DNA of 64,000 bases, from contig CAVTJR010000001.1 of assembly GCA_963735115.1 (NCBI GenBank), positions 1,178,001 through 1,242,000 on the forward strand, read 5' to 3'. The stretch comes from JAKACA01 sp963735115. Lineage in GTDB: Bacteria > Actinomycetota > Acidimicrobiia > Acidimicrobiales > Bog-793. The notes under the pieces were generated by a model. The model saw only the letters and a program-made list of their open reading frames with translations, did not search any database and was not told where the DNA came from. How positions within the stretch are numbered: position 1 is the first letter of the stretch; every line of letters begins with the position of its first letter. Positions 16,501 through 24,783 of the stretch are shown piece after piece. A program made the position numbers and the translations under genes.

Positions 16501-19500
16501 TGTCCAGATTCCCGGGCTCGAGGCGTCGGTGTACAGGACGACGACCTCTCCGACTGGGTCGCTCGCGCTCGAGGGCGTCGTCTGGATGTTGAAGTTGAAG
16601 GCGCCTCCCACACCGGTCGCCTGCGACGAGTCAATGATGGCCGGCGTGTAGTCGCTGGCGAGGGCGTTCCCCGGTGTGTCGTAATACACCTGCGCAGACA
16701 TCGAGGTGAAGAGCCGCTCGGTTCCAAGTCCGGTCGTGGAGGAGGGGTTGGGGAAGAACTGGCCGGCGACGAGGTCGAGCTCCGCCGCCTGCGAGGTACC
16801 GGTCGAGGTGAACGTCCCGAGGCTCGCCACCCGTTGCAAGGTGCCAGGGAAGGCGGCATCACCGATGGCCGGCGGGGTCGCGTCGTCCGAGCCGACGGCC
16901 GGCATGGAGTAGGCGGGCAGGATGTCGCTGAAGTCCTGCGAGCTGAGGCCGGTAACCAGCGCCCCGTGGGGCACGAGCCCCAACTCCGTCACGGGCACTG
17001 AGACCAGGGGCTCGATAGGGCGGTACTCGGTCGTCTGTGTGCCGCCGCCAGGTGCGCCGTTCACCTGGTAGTAGGTGCCGTTGGCGTTCGAGACCACCCC
17101 GAGGTCACCCGCACCCGATCCGATTGGGAGGCTAAAGGTCACCGGCGCGATGGCGATCCCCGCAGCCGACACGGACCCGGTCTGCGGCGTAACTGACAAG
17201 GTGTAGGTCCAGTTGCCGGTGTCCCCAGACCCGTCGGCGTCGGTCCCCGTGGCGGTGTAGGTGCCCACCGCCAAGTTCGCCAACGTCGAGACGGCACCAG
17301 AGCCATCGATCGTCAGGTCCGGTGATCCGGTGATCTGCGTGTAAGTGACCGCCCCCGTTGCACCCGAGACATACAACTGGTCGCTGAAGGTGCCCGGAGT
17401 GTTTGTCGTCCCGGAGGTCGGCGCAGACTGGAGCAGTGTCGTCGTTCCATTGGTCGGGACCGGCGTGGTGTTGAGGTGGTACATGGGCAGGCCGTAGAAG
17501 GTCGACTCCATAAGGGCCTTCAGGTCATACGGGCTCAGGATGGCGTTGCCTGCCGCGTATTGTTGTTTTGCCGCCGTGAGCGCCTCACCGATGTTGAGGG
17601 TTCCGTTCAGCTGGCCGGCGAACTCGGCCATGAGCTTGGCCGAGTAGGCAAGGGTGTCGGTGTCTGCGTAGCCATAGCCGGTGTTGGCGAGCCAGAGAGC
17701 ACCGGCATCGGCGAAGGTCTTTGCCCAGTCCGCCACCGGCGTGGGGATCCCGCTCGCCGACACCTCGGCGTCGTCGATGTCGAGCCCGGCATGACAGCCC
17801 ATGGAGAACAACAGCTGGCCAGGGAAAGGACTCAAGTCGCTCACATCGGTCGTCGTGAACAGGTCCGTGTTGGTGCTGTCGGTGTTGTCGATCGCAGGCA
17901 GCCCTCGCGAGTAGTCGAAGTGGGCGTTGATGCTGTCGACTCCCGGCGCCGGACAGTTGGCGTCGCCTGCGAGAGAGCTATCGAGGTCTGGGGTGGTCCA
18001 GGACTCGCTGATGAGGTCGCACGTAGCGTGAAGACCGTCGGAGGCCAAGTTTGCCTCCACCGCGTCGGCACCGGAGGTGAGAAACGAGTAGCCGGTCGTG
18101 AGGCTCGATGTTGCGTCGAGGTCACCCTTCGAGTTCGTGAAGCGGGTGAGGGCTCCCTCGATCTCGGAAGCTGACTCGACCAGTCGCCCGACAGCCAGCT
18201 GTGGCAGGTAGAGCGTCGAGCTGCCCACGCCGAGAGGCGAGCTGGCTGCGTACGGGTCGTCGCTGAAGTAGTACCCGAGCGAGAGGGCGTCCGCCTCGAC
18301 GTTGTTCTCTCCCGCGAAGGTGGCGGCGCCGTAGTCGCGCTCGTTCGACTCGCTGGCGCCGTCGGCGATACGCGCGAACGGGATCTGGTCGTCCGCGCCG
18401 ACGATGACGAGGTTCTGCACGGTCGGATAGGTGGAGCGGATCTGGTCGATGACGCCCGAGATGGCCGCCACGACGTCGTTGGCCAAGTCGACGCTGCACG
18501 GGTTGGCGTTCCAGTTGGCGTAGGCACTCTGCACCGTCGCGTACGCGTCGACGGGGACGATCGCCCCCGTCACCCCGGCGGCGGCGTCGGTGGCGACGGA
18601 TTGGATGTCGTTCAAGATGGTCGTCTCGTCACCGCCGAATGCTGCGCCGAGTCTCTGGGTGTCGACGATGAACAGGGTGTTGATGTTCGTGCTGGGGCTC
18701 GGGTTGGTGGCAGCTCCGGGGGGGAGAATGGTCGTGAAACCAGAAGGGATCGTGGCGGGACCGCTGCCGGCGTTTGGCAAGTTGTTCGGGTACACGATGC
18801 CGCTGCCGGATGAGCTCCCGGCTGGTAGGCAGGAGGGTGCCGTGGCGCCGCCCAACAGGTTGGCCTGGAGCAGATAGGGCTGCGGGCTGTAGTCGCCGTT
18901 GTAGCCCGAGACCTGGACGAGGTAGGTCCCGCCTGCGAGCGGCGGAGTCTGGAGGTACTGGCTTTGCCCGTCCGGGTTGTTCGAGACTGCCTCCAGCTCG
19001 TAGCCCGCGGGCGGGCTGGTGGCGAGATCCTGTGAGCCCGGCGTCGCCTCGGTCGTGGAACCAGGCGTCTCCGTCGGCAGCGAGTCGCTCACCCCAGTCA
19101 GGTCGTCAGCGGGAGTCCCCTGGAGTCCCGCTGAGCTCGGCCCGAACAGCTCGAGGTCGTAGGTCGCGGGAAGGTTCGTGAGCGCCACGGCGAGCTCGTC
19201 GCCTTGAGGCACGGTAACGGACCAGTCGTTCAGGTCTCCCGCGTTCGTGAGATAGCCGACGTTTAGGTTGCCGTTGGCGCTTGGTGGGGTGCCCGGAGTG
19301 AGCGGGGTCGCCAAGGCCGGGGTGTTGTCCGGCTCCTCGCCGTCTTTCACCTCGACGTCCGTCGCCGACGTTGACATCGTCAAGCCGTCGATCGCAGCTG
19401 ACAGGGTCGCCCCCGCCGGCCCGAGGCCGATACCTGCGGCAGCCTCGACCATGAGCGTGTGCGTGCCGGGTGTGAGTACGAAGGTCCATTTCAAGTTCGA

Positions 19501-22500
19501 AGTGCCGACCGGGTCAGGCGCCGGCCTGCCGTCGAGAGTCGTGGTGCCAGCGACGTAGGAGAATGTCGGGGGGAGGTTGAGGGTGACCTGGACAGCCGAC
19601 TGAGCGCCCGAGACATCGACGGTGGCGGTGTAGGTGTCCGTCTCACTTGCGCTCGAGGCGGCGTTGGCGGCGAGCGGCAGGTTGGCGAGACTCACGTTCG
19701 GCCAGGGGTAGCTCGTGGGCGGAACGGTCGTGAGCAATAGGTCGGCCAACGTGAGACTGGGGTAGCTGGGAGCAGAGGTCGTGTCCCCGATGAGGAGCTG
19801 ACCGACCGTCGTCTGAGGCGTCGTGGCCTCGATCGCGCTCGCCGGCAGATCGCCGATGGTCTCGTCGCCGTAGCTTCCGAGCTCGCCGAGCGTCGCGTCG
19901 GGACTGACGGCGCCGGCGGCTTCCGCCTGCCCCAGCGTGCCGGTCGTGCAACTCACGTCCCCGCAGTTCACATAGCTATTGGTGAAGAGCGGGATCGAGC
20001 TGAGCGGGATCGAGCTGAGCGGGATCGAGCTGAGCGGGATGGAGCTGAGGAAGATCGAGCTGAGCGGGATCGAGCTGAGCGGGATCGAGCTGAGCGGAAT
20101 GGAGCTGAGCGGTATGGAGCTGAGCGGGTTGCTCGCAAGGTTGATGGAGCTGAGCGGGATGGAGCTGAGCGGGATGGAGCTGAGCGGGATGGAGCTGAGC
20201 GGGATGGAGCTGAGCGGGATGGAGCTGAGGGGAACTCCGGCAAGGGCGAGAGCGAGCAGCGTGACGCCGTTGTCGTCACCCGAAGAAGCATCGCTCTCGG
20301 AGATGCCGAAGTCGGTGCAAGAAGAGTTCAACGTGGTGAGCTCCTGGCACCATGCCTGGAGCGCGTCGCTGCCGCTGGTTGTCCCGTCGATGGGTATCGA
20401 GCTGAGCGTCGTCGCCCCGAGCGCGATCGAGCTGAGCGGGATGGAGCTGAGCGGGCTCGATGACAGGTTGAGGTCGCCGAGATCGACGGTCTCGAGGTTG
20501 GTCGCCGGCGAATTCACCGAATTTCCGTTGACAGTTCCCGGAGTCGTGTCGGCGAGCACTTCCGCGAGCGTCACGGACTCGAGTGGGACGTCGGCGTACT
20601 GCGAGCCTGCAAGCACGCCGGCCCATCCCGTACACGCCGGCGCTGACGCCGCGCCGCAGCCCGCTGGGTATTCGATCGATATGTCCGACAACAACGAGCT
20701 CGAGAGCGCCTGCTGCGCAGCGACGAGGGCGGTTGGGGGCGCGGCTCCGGGGACAGCGATCGAGCTGAGCGGTATAGAGCTGAGCGGGATGGAGCTGAGG
20801 GGCGAGGCGGCGAGCCCGATCGAGCTGAGGGGGATCGAGCTGAGCGGGATGGAGGCGGCGTCTGCCGAAGAAGCTCCTGAAGAGGAGTCGACCGTGGTCG
20901 CCGAGATTGCCGAGGCAGGCACGCTCTCGACGCCGTCCACGGTCGGGGAGTTCGCCGACAGCGTGGTGCTGACGGTGGCGAGAGCCGGTGCCAGGCTGGC
21001 GGAGTACCAATTCGCCTCGTTCGGTCCCGGCGTGACCGGCGTGCCTTCGTGCTGGCCGAGGATGACGTAGAAGGGCCCGGTCCCGACGTGACCGACCGAG
21101 ACGGTGTCACTGCCACCGCTGTAGCTGACGGTGGCGGTGCCGTCACCGGCGCTGTCGACAGCCATCGTGATGTTGTAGGTAACGCCGGTCCCCGGTGTGT
21201 TGGGAGAGAGCACCGGCATGATCTGCCGGGCGGCCGAGGCGCCGATCCCGCTATTCGCCCAGATCCCATAGTTGCTGTCGGTCGGGTTCAAGTCTCCTTC
21301 GAGCGTGAAAGCCTCAGTCGTGGTCGCATCGACCAGGTAGACCGCAAACGCGCTGCCGTTCGACACGAGGCCCTCGACACTGGTTTGGAGTTCGAAGGGA
21401 CTCGAATAGGCGGTGGCCGACTGGATGCCGGTGAACTGGTTGTCCCCATTCGTGCCAGCCATCAGCATCGGGGAGAACAAGCTCCCCGGCGAAGACTCGA
21501 AGGTCAGGTTTGGAGGCTCGTCCGTCGCGCCGATAGCCGTCTCGACACTCGCAAAGGTCGACGGAATGTCCGAGGACGGGGACTGCTCGGCTTGCCAGCA
21601 GGTCGATCCCAGGTTCCCGACATCTACCGAAGAGAGCGCGTAATCCAGGCTGAAGTCCGTGGAGAAGGCGCTGGACGAGCAGTTGTTCGTGGTCAGGCTG
21701 GCGGAATACCAGGCCGCTTCGTTGGCTCCGGTTACCGGTCCGGTTGGGTTGGAGCCCATGTTGTCGTCGTCGGACTCCCTCTGGCCGAGGACGACGAAGA
21801 AGGGACCGTTGCCCACCGGACCGAGCGTGTTGCTCGTGATGGTGGTCCCGTTCACGGTGATGCCGATGTCGCCGTCGTCGTCGATCGACATGCTGATGTG
21901 GAACGTCGTGCCCAATGGCTGGTTTGAAAGGATCTGTTGGCCCATGACGCCACCGCCGATGTCACTTCCGGCCCCGACCGTTCCGCTCACCCAGATGCCA
22001 TTGAAGCCCGTAGACGACAGGTTTCCTTCGACAGAGAATCCATTGCCTCCGCTGGCATTGGTGAGGTAGATGACGAAGGAGTTGTCACCGGACTGAGCGG
22101 CCTGCACGGTCGCCTTGAAATCAAACGGGGCCTCGTAGGCCGTGCTCGACTGGATGGCGGTGAACTCGGGGTTGGCCTCAGCCCCCTGCATGTCCATGTC
22201 AGTTCCGTTGAATGCGAGGTCGGGTGCGATGGACGTGGCGCCGTCAACACGGGTCGCAACGGTTTGGAGCAGCGGCGTTCCGGTCTCCCAGCAGTCAGAG
22301 AGCGATGTGTCAGTCGCGAAGTCGTCGCTGAACGAGGAGGACGACGCGCAGTCCGTCGTGTCCATCGGGGTGAGCGACACGTTGTCGAGAGTTGCGCCGT
22401 AGCCGGTCGCACCTGCCGAGGCGTCGGCGAACTCAACTGTCGTGCTCGTCGAGGTTGCGGTGAGGTTGACCTGTTCTTCCACCCAGCCCATCGATGCATC

Positions 22501-23112
22501 GGTGTGCCCGGCCGTGTTGAACGAGGGGTCGGCAACGGGGGTTGCGCCGCCCCAGTAGACGTCCATGGTCTTGATGAGGTACCCGTTTCCGGGGTCGTCC
22601 GGGTTGCCCGCCATCCACCAGGACAAGGTGTACGTTTCGCCTGCCACCGTCGTAACGGTCTGTGACACTGAGCCGGGACCATTACCTGCCAGATCGACCG
22701 ACTGCACGCCGTCTTCAGCCTGCCAGTGGTTGTTGTTGAGGTCGATGCCGACTCCGCCGATCGTCCAGCCGGGGATTATTGGGTTGTTGGCGGGCGTAAG
22801 GTCCTCGAAACCCTGGCCGGGGCAGTTGTATGCATCACTGCAAGGGGTCACCGCAGGGCTCTCGAAGCTCCCGTTCTCGATGAGGTTGGGGGCGGCGTCC
22901 GCCGGCGCACTCGTGACGGCCTGGATGATCGGCGCGAGGGCGCTGGCAAGCCCGAGGACGAGCAGTAGGGCGGCGCCGGCCCGCCCGAGGCGTCCGATTC
23001 GGTTGCGAAACGACCCGAGACTTCGACGGTGTACCTGCGTCCCCCACCGGCGGTGACTGTGACGTCGTGATGGTCGCGTGCCTGGCCGGTCAGAAGTATC
23101 CAGCGGCCTCAT
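13572..23112 (-). CDS. Giant secreted protein: lectin-like modules, PLSSI repeats, caspase-fold (C25-like) domain, Ig-like repeats; frameshifted near the 3' end
   Basis: About 3180 residues if one surplus base near 13843-13853 is removed; as read, the long frame ends at 13624 in nonsense. Order: basic N-terminus and signal helix (~45-75); DUF642-like domain from NLIENGSFESP; two homologous lectin-like modules (FSDDFATD at ~260, FSTDFSLD at ~486); PLSSI repeat zone (~751-1044); DUF11-like segment; pre-peptidase C-terminal-like domain; caspase-fold domain (~1474-1877) with INAHFDYSRG (His1731) and LLFSMGCHAGLD (Cys1773); then nine Ig-like modules of ~95 residues, most with a cysteine pair. The ATG at 23112 is preferred over 23130 because GAGGGGGG (minus strand, 23119-23126) precedes it. 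A cell-surface protease, adhesin or effector is inferred; no cell-wall anchor is visible. Confidence 0.8.
13843..13853 (-). other. Single-base frameshift in the ninth Ig-like repeat
   Basis: Upstream the frame reads SKDTTTTKIL and then turns into arginine-rich nonsense. One base over, the sequence continues as ESPTTVTPGDESAAIFT and runs to VGSYVVSAAYGGDANLGSSS with a stop at 13572, a perfect end to the repeat. The fourth repeat has the parallel KDTTTASVAESPTTV. Dropping one C from the CTC codon gives KISESPTTV and makes the whole gene divisible by three. This is either a sequencing/assembly error or a recent mutation. Confidence 0.85.
19993..20232 (-). repeat. PLSSI pentapeptide array (16 units of 15 bp)
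   Basis: Sixteen consecutive 15-base units inside the giant gene. On the minus strand each reads approximately CCGCTCAGCTCGATC, giving 14 exact PLSSI, one FLSSI and one NLASN. Third-position changes are few, which points to recent tandem expansion. The regular Leu and Ile every five residues could build a pentapeptide-repeat-like right-handed beta-helix; that is inference. Confidence 0.95.
20425..20454 (-). repeat. Short PLSSI array (2 units)
   Basis: Two exact 15-base units encoding PLSSIPLSSI, followed about 15 bases away by a diverged TLSSI at 20390-20409. They belong to the same repeat family as the larger array. Confidence 0.9.
20758..20847 (-). repeat. PLSSI array (6 units, one diverged)
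   Basis: Six 15-base units encoding five PLSSI with a diverged GLAAS in the middle. This is the first of the three arrays in the direction of translation. Unlike the 16-unit array, the flanking spacer segments keep a vague five-residue periodicity, as if older units had decayed. Confidence 0.9.
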
Positions 23113-23393
23113 ACGGTGCCCCCCTCGCATCGGCGTGAGAAAGCGTCAGCCGACACGCCAATTTCGGCCCTGCCCCACGACCTCGTCGGCGATAATAGTC
23201 ACCGAGAACGCCACTTGCACAAGCCTGTCGCAGGCGGGGTTCGGTGAGCATCCGCCATGCCCTCAGCGAGCTGTGAGCGGATTGCAATTCGGCGATCTTC
23301 GGGGTTAATCCTGATGGCGGTGAGGCCGATACATATAGGGTGAGGCTCCCCCGCGCCACGCGATCTGTCCGCGCCGATGCCGACCTGTCCGAG

Positions 23394-23512
23394 TTCGAGA
23401 CTTCGGCCAGGCGACAGAGCTGCTTGCACTCTGTCGGCACATCGTCGATCGGGGGTGAGCTTCGCACCGCAACGAGCCGGGCAGGACACCGTGGACGTCG
23501 CAGGCTCTCGAA
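23394..23512 (+). ncRNA. Candidate structured leader upstream of the CHAP-lectin gene
   Basis: TTCGAGA (23394-23400) can pair with TCTCGAA (23506-23512) to close a domain of about 120 bases. Inside is a perfect hairpin GACAGAG/CTCTGTC (23413-23419 with 23429-23435), a GGTG/CACC helix around 23454-23468, and GGACGTCGCAGGC just before the closing strand. The 3' end carries AAGGA, a possible ribosome-binding site sequestered by the closing stem. Cell-wall hydrolase genes of actinobacteria are often controlled by the c-di-AMP (ydaO) riboswitch, and the 3' segment faintly resembles it, but core conservation is not convincing by eye. Confidence 0.3.
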
Positions 23513-23522
23513 GGATGCCCAC

Positions 23523-24728
23523 CTGCGTGCTCTCCGTTTGCTGATCACCGTGCTGGTGCCGGCACTCCTGGCGCCGGGGGTGCTCGTCGCCTGGTCATCA
23601 CCGGCCTCGGCGGCCTCGGCCTCCACCATTGCAGCGCTTGCCACCGCCAACGTCGGCAAGCAGGCGTGCTCGACGAACACTTTGGGCGGTAGGGGCTTCG
23701 AGACGAGTTGCACCGGCAACGGAGGGCAACCCGAGTACTGGTGCGCCGACTTCGCCAAGTGGGTGTGGGCGAGTGCCGGCGTGGCTGATACCTCGTGGCT
23801 GAACGCCCTTGCGGGCAGCTTCTACACATACGGCCAGCGTTTCGGCACCCTCTCGGCAGAGCCAGCTGTTGGAGACGCCGTCGTGTTCAATTACGACGGC
23901 GACGGGGACGCCGAGCACGTCGCCATCGTGACCCAGGTCAACCCGGACGGCACGGTAGAAACCGTGAGCGGTGACTTCGACGGTCAGCCCGGCATCGAGT
24001 CGCGCTTCGCCTCGACCTCATCGGTGGTGTTGAACGCCCCTGCCTATCTCGGGGTCTTGGGTTCGACTCCCGATGTGATGGGCATGACAATCAGCGCCTT
24101 CGTCGCCCCCGTCGGCGTGAGCGTGGTGCCCGTTGTCGGCCAGTCAGTGTTGTCGGTGGGTCACACGCGGATGATGAATGAGGCGGTGACCTCCCCGAAC
24201 GGCCTCTACAGCCTCGTGATGCAGGACCACACGAGCTTGGTCGAGTACCTCGGCGCCCGCGTGCTCTGGTCGACGAGCGAGGTCCCGGCTTGGTTCGCTG
24301 ATGCCAGCCGCCGATCCGCCATCACCCTCCTGCTCAACGACGACGCCAGCATGGCCGTCGACGGGCCCTATGGCCCGATCGTGAGCGAACTACCCCAGAC
24401 GGACATCCTCAACGCGACTGAGGCTCTCCTTTCCGGCCAGCAACTCGTCTCGTCCAGCGGCTTCTACACCCTCACCATGCAGCCCGACGGCGACCTCGTC
24501 GAGTACACCGCTGGCCGCCCGTTGTGGTCGACGGGAACCCAAGGGCACCGAGGGGCTTGGGCCGTCATGAAGGCCGACGGCAACCTCGTCGTCTACAGCA
24601 CCAGCAAGGTGGCGCTCTGGTCCTCCCACACGAGCGGCCACTCCGGCGGCATCTCGCTCGTCCTCGAGAACGACGGCGACCTCGTCGTCGATGGCCCCGC
24701 CGGAACACTCTGGGCCAACCACGTCTGA
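23523..24728 (+). CDS. Secreted CHAP-domain protein with bulb-type lectin repeats
   Basis: About 401 residues. The signal peptide has the hydrophobic run LLITVLVPALLAPGVLVAW and a cleavage region SPASAAS. It is followed by a CHAP (NlpC/P60-type) domain with YWCADFAKWVW (catalytic Cys) and EHVAIVTQV (His), which fits a peptidoglycan amidase or endopeptidase. The C-terminal half is a beta-prism bulb-type lectin with three or more repeats (LVMQDHTSLVEYLGARVLWS; LTMQPDGDLVEYTAGRPLWS; VMKADGNLVVYST; LVLENDGDLVVDGPAGTLW). The start is uncertain: CTG 23523 has AAGGA seven bases upstream and keeps two arginines before the hydrophobic core; TTG 23538 or GTG 23550 are options. The frame is open back to 23340, but that part looks like leader RNA. 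It diverges from the giant gene. Confidence 0.85.
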   Translation: MRALRLLITVLVPALLAPGVLVAWSSPASAASASTIAALATANVGKQACSTNTLGGRGFETSCTGNGGQPEYWCADFAKWVWASAGVADTSWLNALAGSFYTYGQRFGTLSAEPAVGDAVVFNYDGDGDAEHVAIVTQVNPDGTVETVSGDFDGQPGIESRFASTSSVVLNAPAYLGVLGSTPDVMGMTISAFVAPVGVSVVPVVGQSVLSVGHTRMMNEAVTSPNGLYSLVMQDHTSLVEYLGARVLWSTSEVPAWFADASRRSAITLLLNDDASMAVDGPYGPIVSELPQTDILNATEALLSGQQLVSSSGFYTLTMQPDGDLVEYTAGRPLWSTGTQGHRGAWAVMKADGNLVVYSTSKVALWSSHTSGHSGGISLVLENDGDLVVDGPAGTLWANHV

Positions 24729-24733
24729 GGTGG

Positions 24734-24762
24734 GCCTGCGGGCGCCCAACGGAGCGCCAGGC
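24734..24762. terminator. Possible bidirectional terminator hairpin
   Basis: GCCTG...GCGC pairs with GCGC-CAGGC around an eight-base loop, with a three-base bulge, in the 55-base gap between two convergent genes. No U-tract follows, as is common in high-GC actinobacteria. Confidence 0.3.
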
Positions 24763-24783
24763 TGCATCAGAACTTGAAGTGAC

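Noticed and set aside
19993..20232. Regular 15-bp repeats as a CRISPR array
   Set aside because: Units are contiguous and in frame with no spacers, and lie inside a coding sequence. No cas genes are present.
19979..21070. Long plus-strand frame encoding ELSGI/ELSGM repeats
   Set aside because: It is the exact antisense of the PLSSI arrays in the giant minus-strand gene. The repeat has no stop on either strand, and the flanks of the plus frame have no protein-like features.
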